Source: JBOGJG01 sp050747825 (GTDB taxonomy: Bacteria > Acidobacteriota > UBA6911 > RPQK01 > JBOGJG01). From it: a stretch of 27,913 bases of DNA. The stretch is taken from positions 1 to 27,913 of the forward strand of contig JBOGJG010000348.1 in assembly GCA_050747825.1 (NCBI GenBank). The letters run 5' to 3'. The translations under genes were made by a program, and so were the position numbers. The notes beneath the pieces were generated by a model. That model saw nothing but the letters and a program-made list of their open reading frames with translations, had not been told where the DNA came from and searched no databases. Positions 22,466-27,913 of the stretch are shown piece after piece (position 1 is the first letter of the stretch; each line of letters begins with the position of its first letter).

Positions 22466-23050
22466 ATGAGCATAAAACGAATTGGCAATATGAATTTGAC
22501 GATAATGGTGGCTATTTTGGCTTCAGCTTTTGCGGGCTGCTCAGAACGGGGGACCTCGGCCTTTGACGAAACGGTCGAAATTCCTCAGGGCACGGTGCTT
22601 TACGTGCAGCCAACTCAGGATCTCTCAATGATCCAGGCGGGTGACGAGTTCATCGGTATTCTCTCGCAGCCGCTGGAGGCGAATGGCCGCGCTCTCGCCC
22701 CGGCCGGAACTCAGGTATCAGGAGAGTTCGTCCAAAGTGAGGGCACTTTTGGAACGGGTGCCGACAGAGGCGGTGAGTTCGGAACCCCTACTACGCCCGT
22801 TGAACCAGGATTAGGCGAAATTGAACCAGGCAGGACAGAGCAGGATACTGCCAGAGAAACCTCGTTGTGGGTGGAGCTGCACTCTCTTCATTTTCATGGT
22901 GAAGAATACGGCATCGAAACTGAGCCGGTGCGTCTAGGCAGCACTGCCGGAGGCGCCCTGGGGGGACAGAACGTTTTGACCTTCAGGCTCGAAGATTCCG
23001 TTGACTTTCCTGTCATGGGAGCCGAAGGCGAGACTCAGTCAACCTATTAA
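22466..23050 (+). CDS. Secreted lipoprotein of unknown function, sigma54-controlled
   Basis: This 194-residue protein has a lipoprotein-type signal (LTIMVAILASAFAGC). The following region, VEIPQGTVLYVQPTQDLSMI, then AGDEFIGILSQPLEANGRAL and APAGTQVSGEFV, resembles a family common in Acidobacteria in which a beta-rich domain has the pattern PxGTxLxVxL, AGDxFxGxL and PAGxxVxGxV. A Pro/Gly/Glu-rich spacer follows, then LWVELHSLHFHGEEYGIETE. No enzyme motif is visible. ATG 22466 is used because GGAGG stands nine bases before it; longer in-frame starts run back into the promoter. It is a single-gene unit bounded by the sigma54 promoter and a strong terminator. Confidence 0.65.
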   Translation: MSIKRIGNMNLTIMVAILASAFAGCSERGTSAFDETVEIPQGTVLYVQPTQDLSMIQAGDEFIGILSQPLEANGRALAPAGTQVSGEFVQSEGTFGTGADRGGEFGTPTTPVEPGLGEIEPGRTEQDTARETSLWVELHSLHFHGEEYGIETEPVRLGSTAGGALGGQNVLTFRLEDSVDFPVMGAEGETQSTY

Positions 23051-23092
23051 TCACAGAAAACCAGGAGGAATAGCTCCCCACACAGTTTTCTG

Positions 23093-23148
23093 GGCCAGCG
23101 GATGCCTATAGACAACCGCACTAGGCATCCGTTGGCCGGGCGTTTTTT
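23093..23148 (+). terminator. Rho-independent terminator of the lipoprotein gene
   Basis: A 16-bp stem with one mismatch (23093-23108 against 23122-23137, arm beginning GGCCAGCGGATG) with a 13-base loop is followed by GGGCG and a T6 run at 23143-23148. A second hairpin, CAGAAAAC (23054-23061) with GTTTTCTG (23085-23092), lies directly before it. Confidence 0.85.
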
Positions 23149-23164
23149 GGTTTTCAGGCTTGGC

Positions 23165-23173
23165 TGCTACAAT
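23165..23173 (+). promoter_or_regulatory. Possible extended -10 promoter of the receiver gene
   Basis: TGC followed by TACAAT (23168-23173) forms an extended -10 element just past the terminator. No good -35 box is seen. The start would be near 23180, 46 bases before the receiver ATG. Confidence 0.4.
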
Positions 23174-23225
23174 TAGGTCACATGGGACGCTCTGTGGTTG
23201 GATGGCAGAGCACGGAAAGGCTGCC

Positions 23226-23618
23226 ATGAAGATCAGGATCATTGTCGCTGACGATCACAAGATCGTGCGCGACGGCCTACGTACTCTTCTGGAAAATCAA
23301 CCCGATATGGAAGTCATCGCTGAAGCCGAAGATGGGCAGACGGCTGTTCAATTGGTTAGAGAAATGGATCCCGATGTGGTGATTATGGATGTGGCCATGC
23401 CGGTCATGAACGGGATCGAAGCCACTCGTCAGATCGCCGCCAGACACCTCCGGGCCAAAATCATCGCTCTTTCAATGTATGCGGACCGGCGCTTCAAACA
23501 GGAGATGATCAGGGCCGGCGCGTCCGACTATCTGGAAAAAGACTGCGCTTTTGATGAATTGGCTCAGGTCATCCGCAATGCGATGGGCTCCAAAAGTCCT
23601 TACAACCTGCTTGCCTAG
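23226..23618 (+). CDS. Stand-alone response regulator receiver protein
   Basis: This 130-residue protein is a single receiver (CheY-like) domain of the NarL subfamily. Acidic pocket residues are Asp9 and Asp10, the phospho-acceptor is Asp55 (VIMDVAMP), and the switch residues are Ser83 (ALSMYAD) and Lys105 (YLEKDC). NarL proteins normally carry a C-terminal LuxR-type helix-turn-helix of about 65 residues; here the protein ends at NAMGSKSPYNLLA, so it cannot bind DNA itself. The ATG at 23226 has AAAGG five bases upstream. No histidine kinase is adjacent. It probably relays or sinks phosphate by protein contact; its partner is unknown. Confidence 0.9.
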   Translation: MKIRIIVADDHKIVRDGLRTLLENQPDMEVIAEAEDGQTAVQLVREMDPDVVIMDVAMPVMNGIEATRQIAARHLRAKIIALSMYADRRFKQEMIRAGASDYLEKDCAFDELAQVIRNAMGSKSPYNLLA

Positions 23619-23665
23619 GGCCGCTTCTTATTATCAAGCCTAAGTACTTGTGCTATGTTTAATTT

Positions 23666-24058
23666 ATGCGAAAACCGGTAACTATTTTCATTCTTTTTCT
23701 GCTGACGGCAGCTACCGCCGTTCAGGACTTGAGAGCGGCCGATCATCTGGTCGCTCCCGCCGAACTTCATCAGGTGCTGATCGAGGCTGCGCAGGAGCGA
23801 CGGCAAAACCTCTCAAAGGTGGAGAACTTTTTCTCCTCTAGCGATTCTGAGGCGGCCCTGAGGGCGGCCGGGAGTGGCCTGAGGGAGATCAGGCAGGCCG
23901 TTTCCATGTTGAGTGATGAAGAACTGGCTCGGCTGGCCACGCAGACTCAAACGCTGACAGAGGACTTGGCCGCCGGCGCTCTAAGCAATCAGGAGTTGAC
24001 CTATATCATCATCGCCCTGGTTGCCGCCGTGATCGTCCTGATCGCCGTCGCGGCTTAG
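23666..24058 (+). CDS. PA2779 family protein
   Basis: The 130-residue product has an N-terminal signal (TIFILFLLTAATAVQDLRAA), a helical middle (APAELHQVLIEAAQERRQNL, ALRAAGSGLREIRQAVSMLS) and a C-terminal membrane helix (ELTYIIIALVAAVIVLIAVA). This layout, with the conserved DEELARL segment, matches the PA2779 family (recalled as DUF6627). These proteins are usually encoded next to a PA2778-type C39 cysteine peptidase, and a decayed copy of such a peptidase follows here. The function of the pair is unknown. No Shine-Dalgarno sequence is visible before ATG 23666. Confidence 0.7.
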   Translation: MRKPVTIFILFLLTAATAVQDLRAADHLVAPAELHQVLIEAAQERRQNLSKVENFFSSSDSEAALRAAGSGLREIRQAVSMLSDEELARLATQTQTLTEDLAAGALSNQELTYIIIALVAAVIVLIAVAA

Positions 24059-24062
24059 CAGC

Positions 24063-24240
24063 CTGGTAAAAGTCCTGAGGGGCCGTGCGCCAGGGAAGCG
24101 GCGGCGTCCGGCCCTGGCCGAAAAAGCCGGAGTAGGGCTGGATGTTCCTTTTGTCCAGCAGGGAAAAAAGAAAGGGATCTTTGCCACCGACATGCAGGAA
24201 TATCTGCAAAGGCCAGGGATTGAGAAGTTCACAAGGTATC
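24063..24240 (+). pseudogene. C39-type cysteine peptidase (PA2778-like) remnant
   Basis: A frame without its own start, beginning right after the PA2779-family gene, reads LDVPFVQQ (24138-24161) followed at once by GIFATDMQEYLQRPGIEKF (24174-24230). In PA2778-like peptidases these two blocks occur in this order, but about 45 residues with the catalytic GCGAA cysteine lie between them, and a His-containing half follows. Here both the cysteine block and everything after are missing. The frame then runs into the next gene's start. I read this by eye; the family match is moderate but the gene-order context supports it. Confidence 0.55.
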
Positions 24241-24241
24241 C

Positions 24242-25888
24242 ATGGGCACTCGGGTCATTCGGAAGTCGCTCTTATGGGCCAGCACCATCCTGTCAGTTGT
24301 CAGTTGTCAGTGGTCACTCAGTCAATTGTCAGTGCTCCGTGCTCAGCCCTGGGATGCCGAAGTAAGCTTGGCCGATTTCCACTACGAACAGGGCATGGCC
24401 CTGGCCCGGCTGGCCCGGCTGGAGGAAGCCCGGGAAGCTTTCCTGACCGGCCAGGCTTTGGCGCCGGCCGACGTGCGTTTTCCCCTCGAACTGGCAGGAA
24501 TCTGCTTTCGTCAGAAGGAACTTGCCCTGGCCAGATCTCATCTCAAGCAGGCTCTCGATCTCGACCCCGACAACAGCTATGCCCGCGACTTCCTGGGGAC
24601 GCTGCATCTGCTGAGAGGAAACCTGGAAGCTGCGCTCGAGCATTGGAACTCGATTGGCAAGCCGGAGATTAACGGCATCAGAATCGATCCACGCCCTCGA
24701 GTGGATCCCGTCCTTCTGGATCGCGCTTTCTCCTTCTCACCGGCAGGCATCTTGCATCTGAAGGATCTTCAAGAGACTAACGCCAGGCTGGAGCTCCTGA
24801 GAATCTTCCCGCGCTACAAGTTTGAGCTTCAGCCCCGGCCGCAAGGAAACTTTGACCTGCTCCTTCGCCCGGTTGAAAAAAACGGCCTGGGGGAGGGAAG
24901 CGCGGGCAAGCTGCTCTCCATCTTTCGTGGCTTGCCTTTCCAAACGCTCCACTTGGATTACTTCAATATCCGGCAATCGGCTGCGAATTGGATCTCGTCT
25001 TTCCGCTGGGACCCCGAGAAGCTCCGCGTCTTTCTGTCCTTTTCCTCTCCCCTTCCACTTCAGCCGCGATGGCGCTACGCTTTCGATTTGGACGCAAGAA
25101 ACGAAAACTGGGACGGCTCACGCAGCCTCGCTTCCGGCCTGGACGCGGACCTCAAACTGCAAAAGTTGGAGGCGCGGGCCGGGTTGACCTTAATCCTCAA
25201 CGGCCAGTGGTCCTGGAGCAGCGAAATCCGGCTGAGCCAAAGGGAATTCACGACCACTGCCTCAAACCGGTCCGAGTTCCCGCTGCTCTTTCAAACAGGT
25301 CCGTCCTTGCACTATGGAAACCGCCTGGACCATGAGATCAGCCGTCCAGAAATCCATCTTGGCCTGGTGTCTTTCGCGGAAGCCGAAATCGGCAAGATCT
25401 TCTCAGATCAAAATGTCCGCTTTTTTCGAATCGAAGGGGGCACCAGGACTCGTTGGCTGATTTGGCCGCAAGCGGAGGACCTTGAGTTTCAGAGTGGCTT
25501 TCGGGCCGGAAAGATCCTGGGGGCTGTCCCTTTTGACCTGCTCTACAGCCTTGGTCTCGAGCGCGACAATGACATCTTCCTGCGCGGGCACCGGGGCACT
25601 CATCAGGGGCGAAAAGGAAGCGGTCCTCTGGGCTCCGCCTACATATTGATCAACAGCGAGATCGACAAGAACATCCTGCACAGCGGTCTTTTTCGACTGA
25701 GAGCAGGCCCTTTCCTGGACATTGGAAGAAGCTTCGACCGTGCCCACAGGTTCCAGTTTCAGCAGTGGATGTACGATCTCGGCGGGCAGCTCAAGATCGA
25801 CATTTTGGGCGGAATCGGGCTGATTATCTCCTACGGCAGAGACCTTCGTTCGGGGGGCAGCGTTTTCTATGCCCGTCTCTCCCCCTGA
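24242..25888 (+). CDS. TPR-containing outer-membrane beta-barrel protein
   Basis: This 548-residue protein has an N-terminal signal-like region (LLWASTILSVVS). Two to three tetratricopeptide repeats follow at about residues 45-140 (FHYEQGMALARLARLEEARE, AFLTGQALAP; LARSHLKQALDLDPDNSYAR, DFLGTLHLLRGNLEAALEHW). The remaining 350 residues alternate hydrophobic and polar positions, as in beta-barrels (RWRYAFDLDARNENWDGSRS, WSSEIRLSQREF, GQLKIDILGGIGLIISYGRD), and end with VFYARLSP. It is probably a periplasm-facing TPR fused to an outer-membrane barrel. The start ATG 24242 has AAGG five bases upstream. The signal region is encoded partly by TGTCAGT heptamer repeats. It follows the PA2779 gene and peptidase remnant on the same strand. 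Confidence 0.65.
   Translation: MGTRVIRKSLLWASTILSVVSCQWSLSQLSVLRAQPWDAEVSLADFHYEQGMALARLARLEEAREAFLTGQALAPADVRFPLELAGICFRQKELALARSHLKQALDLDPDNSYARDFLGTLHLLRGNLEAALEHWNSIGKPEINGIRIDPRPRVDPVLLDRAFSFSPAGILHLKDLQETNARLELLRIFPRYKFELQPRPQGNFDLLLRPVEKNGLGEGSAGKLLSIFRGLPFQTLHLDYFNIRQSAANWISSFRWDPEKLRVFLSFSSPLPLQPRWRYAFDLDARNENWDGSRSLASGLDADLKLQKLEARAGLTLILNGQWSWSSEIRLSQREFTTTASNRSEFPLLFQTGPSLHYGNRLDHEISRPEIHLGLVSFAEAEIGKIFSDQNVRFFRIEGGTRTRWLIWPQAEDLEFQSGFRAGKILGAVPFDLLYSLGLERDNDIFLRGHRGTHQGRKGSGPLGSAYILINSEIDKNILHSGLFRLRAGPFLDIGRSFDRAHRFQFQQWMYDLGGQLKIDILGGIGLIISYGRDLRSGGSVFYARLSP
24291..24333 (+). repeat. TGTCAGT heptamer repeats inside a coding region
   Basis: Three perfect tandem copies (24291-24311) and a fourth at 24327-24333 lie inside the 5' end of the TPR/barrel gene, encoding part of its signal region (residues about 17-31). 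GTCACTCAGTC between them is a decayed copy. Confidence 0.75.
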
Positions 25889-25897
25889 TATTAATTC

Positions 25898-25923
25898 TGT
25901 GATTTTTAGATGTGATTTTTAGA
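25898..25923 (+). repeat. Tandem 13-bp direct repeats upstream of a promoter
   Basis: TGTGATTTTTAGA occurs twice without a gap (25898-25910, 25911-25923), ending exactly where the -35 box TTGACA begins. The position suggests a regulator or UP-type site. Confidence 0.65.
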
Positions 25924-25952
25924 TTGACATTATCGGTATATGCCTGCAATAT
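25924..25952 (+). promoter_or_regulatory. Possible promoter of the small-protein/isomerase operon
   Basis: A perfect TTGACA (25924-25929) is followed after 17 bases by a weak -10, CAATAT (25947-25952). The start would fall within a few bases of the ATG at 25962, which has no ribosome-binding site, so the message may be leaderless. Confidence 0.4.
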
Positions 25953-25961
25953 GCCCTGCCT

Positions 25962-26237
25962 ATGCGCGAGCAGATCGACCGCCAGGTAAAACGTTATCTC
26001 AACAGACTTTCCAACCGATCTGAGCTGAGGCTCTGGCTAAGCTCCAATCGGGATCAGATCCTCGAATCGGGGGATAAGAAAGCCAGGCAAGTGGCAGATG
26101 ATCTCCACGGACTGATCGTTGACGTTGATGAAGGAGTGATCACCGAAGGAGAGTTGAGGCGAAAACTGAGCAGTGGTACTGTAGAGGCCAAGAAAACTAC
26201 TGCTGAGGCCAAGAAAACAAAAAGGAGATCGGTATGA
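25962..26237 (+). CDS. Small charged protein of unknown function
   Basis: This is a 91-residue, helical, highly charged protein: MREQIDRQVKRYLNRLSNRS, LRLWLSSNRDQILESGDKKA, DDLHGLIVDVDEGVITEGEL. The tail is Lys/Ala-rich (EAKKTTAEAKKTKRRSV) with the unit AEAKKT repeated. I do not recognise the family. The middle block (LHGLIVDVDEGVITEGELRR) is plausibly a small domain, and the tail looks disordered and could bind nucleic acid. The TGA overlaps the ATG of the isomerase gene (ATGA at 26234-26237), and the ribosome-binding site of that gene lies within this one, so the two are translated together. No ribosome-binding site precedes ATG 25962. Confidence 0.6.
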   Translation: MREQIDRQVKRYLNRLSNRSELRLWLSSNRDQILESGDKKARQVADDLHGLIVDVDEGVITEGELRRKLSSGTVEAKKTTAEAKKTKRRSV

Positions 26238-27079
26238 ATTCTCTATCCATCAGCCGTCGAGGTTTTTTGACCGGAGCTGTGGCCGCCGCCGCCCTGCGTA
26301 CGGGCAGTGCCAGTGCGGCCCCTGACAAGAGTGGCTCAGAGGATGTTAAGCTGGGCGTAGCCAGCTACTCTGTGCGCAATTTTCCCCGTGCTGAAGCCAT
26401 CCGGATGATCCAGGACCTGGAGACGCCCTATGTCAACATCAAGGAATTTCACCTGCCCTACAAGAGCACGCCTGCAGAATTGGCCGCGGGGCGCAAGGAG
26501 TTCGAGGATGCCGGACTGAAGATCGTCGGCGGTGGGACCATCAGTCTGCGAAAGGACGATGACGACGATATCCGCTACTACTTTGAATACGCCAAAGCAT
26601 GCGGGATGCCTCTGATGGTAGTCGCTCCGACCCAGCAAACTATGCCCCGGGTAGAGAAATTCGTAAAAGAGTACGACATCAAAGTCGCCATCCACAATCA
26701 TGGTCCTGAAGATGAGTATTTTCCGCGTCCCCATGATGCCCTGGCCGTGGTCAAGGACATGGATCCCCGCTGCGGCCTCTGCATTGACGTCGGCCACACG
26801 GCTCGAACCGGAGTGGATGTGGTGGAGTCCATTGCGCTGGCAGGCGATCGGCTTCTGGACATGCACATCAAGGACTTGAGAGATCTGATGGCCAAAGACA
26901 GCCAGTGCATTGTCGGACAGGGGGCCATGCCCGTCGCGGATATTTTTAGACAGCTCAAGAAGATGAACTATCAGGGCTACGTTAATATCGAGTACGAGAT
27001 CAACGCGGATGATCCGCTACCCGGAATGGAGCAGTCTTTGGCCTATATGCGCGGGGTCCTGGCAGGTCTGAGGGGTTAG
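26234..27079 (+). CDS. Tat-exported sugar phosphate isomerase/epimerase (xylose-isomerase-like TIM barrel)
   Basis: The 281-residue protein starts with a twin-arginine signal (SISRRGFLTGAVAAAALRTG). A TIM barrel follows, of the AP-endonuclease-2/xylose-isomerase-like family. Likely metal-site segments are VNIKEFHLPY, VAIHNHGPEDEYF, CIDVGHTARTG, LDMHIKDL and GYVNIEYE, which together supply the usual Glu, Asp, His and Glu ligands. Members isomerise or epimerise sugars and inositols; the substrate here is unknown. AAGGAG stands six bases before the ATG. Exported versions with Tat signals are common in Planctomycetes and Acidobacteria and fit the secreted carbohydrate enzymes elsewhere in this window. 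It is cotranslated with the upstream small protein. Confidence 0.85.
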   Translation: MNSLSISRRGFLTGAVAAAALRTGSASAAPDKSGSEDVKLGVASYSVRNFPRAEAIRMIQDLETPYVNIKEFHLPYKSTPAELAAGRKEFEDAGLKIVGGGTISLRKDDDDDIRYYFEYAKACGMPLMVVAPTQQTMPRVEKFVKEYDIKVAIHNHGPEDEYFPRPHDALAVVKDMDPRCGLCIDVGHTARTGVDVVESIALAGDRLLDMHIKDLRDLMAKDSQCIVGQGAMPVADIFRQLKKMNYQGYVNIEYEINADDPLPGMEQSLAYMRGVLAGLRG

Positions 27080-27099
27080 CTCTCCAGAGGCCCCGATGT

Positions 27100-27913
27100 A
27101 TGAAGATAGGTGTTTTCGATTCCGGGTTTGGCGGCCTCACTGTCTTCAAGAGTCTTCAGGAAAGACTGCCTCGATACGACTATCTTTATCTGGGAGATAA
27201 CGCCCGGGCTCCCTATGGCAGCCGGTCATTCGACGCTATCTACAGCTTTACGGTCGAAGCGGTCCATTACCTGCTGGCTCAGGATTGCCGGCTGGTGATC
27301 ATCGCCTGTAACACGGCTTCCGCCAAGGCGCTGCGGAACATTCAACAGAAAATATTGCCTTTTACCTACCCGGAACGGAGGGTCCTCGGAGTGATCCGGC
27401 CGTCGGTGGAAGAGATGGGGCGCTACACCGTGAGCAATCAGGTAGCTCTCTGGGGCACTGAAGGGACGATCAAATCGCTCAGCTTTGTCATGGAGCTTGA
27501 GAAGTTTGCCCCGCAGGTTGAGCTGGTGCAGCAGGCGTGTCCCATGCTGGTTCCTCTGGTGGAGGCCGGGGAGCTGGATGGTCCGGGCGCCGAATACTTC
27601 GTCGATAAATACTGGGAAGAGACGAAGCGAAACAGCAATGGTATCGATACTCTCCTGCTGGCCTGCACTCATTATCCGCTGCTTTATCCGACTATTCGCT
27701 CGATTATCCCCGAACGAGTCCAGGTTCTAAAGCAGGGGGAAATCGTGGCGCGCAGTCTAGAGGACTACCTGCAGCGGCATCCGGAGATCGACCAGGACTT
27801 GAGCCGCAGTTCCCAGGCGAGGTTTCTCACCACCGATCGCCATCAGGACTTCGACCGCCTCGCCCGGATTTTTCTGGGTTGTCCGGTTACGTCGGAGAGA
27901 GTGAACTTAAGGG
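27100..27913 (+). CDS. murI: Glutamate racemase, 5' part (right edge)
   Basis: The frame is open from ATG 27100 to the end of the window (271 codons). It encodes MKIGVFDSGFGGLTVFKSLQ with the DSG signature, LGDNARAPYGSRS, catalytic Cys70 in IIACNTASAKAL, and the second catalytic Cys189 in LLLACTHYPLL. Glutamate racemase interconverts L- and D-glutamate in the cytoplasm for peptidoglycan synthesis using two cysteines; both are present. Usual length is 255-290 residues, so little is missing. It begins 20 bp after the isomerase stop and may be read from the same transcript. A purine-rich CAGAGG stands about eleven bases upstream of the ATG. Confidence 0.93.
   Translation, partial: MKIGVFDSGFGGLTVFKSLQERLPRYDYLYLGDNARAPYGSRSFDAIYSFTVEAVHYLLAQDCRLVIIACNTASAKALRNIQQKILPFTYPERRVLGVIRPSVEEMGRYTVSNQVALWGTEGTIKSLSFVMELEKFAPQVELVQQACPMLVPLVEAGELDGPGAEYFVDKYWEETKRNSNGIDTLLLACTHYPLLYPTIRSIIPERVQVLKQGEIVARSLEDYLQRHPEIDQDLSRSSQARFLTTDRHQDFDRLARIFLGCPVTSERVNLR

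Noticed and set aside
1..27913. CRISPR arrays, tRNA and rRNA genes
   Set aside because: No regularly spaced repeats of 24-40 bp and no cloverleaf or ribosomal motifs were noticed on either strand, though this was by eye only.

Overview
The window looks like one contig from an uncultivated, high-GC soil or sediment bacterium, most likely an Acidobacteriota member of the Solibacter type. The support is an Oar-like TonB-dependent receptor with an N-terminal carboxypeptidase-regulatory domain, a PSD1/PSCyt protein paired with a DUF1501 protein, an Npt-type nucleotide transporter, a PA2779-family protein, and a secreted propeller/isomerase repertoire. This assignment is inferred from gene content; no rRNA or tRNA gene was seen.

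Region 1 (1-1918) is an integron-type cassette array without a visible integrase. Three attC-like sites (289-360, 1023-1088, 1784-1918) each follow a plus-strand cassette: the 3' end of a DUF3050 gene, a ParE-type toxin-antitoxin pair whose toxin carries a one-base frameshift, and an intact BrnT/CopG-type toxin-antitoxin pair. The last pair has its own promoter, overlapped by a perfect inverted-repeat operator. Cassettes read left to right, so an integrase, if present, should lie beyond the left edge.

Region 2 (2033-5477) holds a large SF1 helicase of the DUF4011/AAA_11 type that is cut off inside its helicase core. It is followed by a 180-bp nested palindrome and a second hairpin repeat. This repeat block separates the accessory region from chromosome-like genes and may mark a rearrangement.

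Region 3 (5478-13694, minus strand) is a three-gene operon: TonB-dependent receptor, PSD1/cytochrome-like lipoprotein with a LamG domain, and a Tat-exported DUF1501 protein. It has a near-consensus sigma70 promoter whose -35 box touches the end of an IS91-type transposase remnant. A frameshifted double-GNAT gene lies upstream.

Region 4 (15481-22077, minus strand) starts with a 96-bp MITE-like palindrome. It continues as a six-gene cluster, given here in transcription order: DUF423 membrane protein, nucleotide transporter-like protein, Omp85-type barrel, methionine-synthase-like zinc enzyme, oligogalacturonate-lyase-like propeller, and a second secreted propeller.

Region 5 (22119-27913, plus strand) contains a repeat element and a near-perfect sigma54 promoter driving a lipoprotein that ends in a strong terminator. 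After these come a stand-alone receiver protein, a PA2779-family protein followed by a decayed C39-type peptidase, and a TPR/beta-barrel protein whose signal region contains heptamer repeats. The region ends with a small protein translationally coupled to a Tat-exported sugar-phosphate isomerase, and the 5' part of glutamate racemase (murI) running off the right edge.
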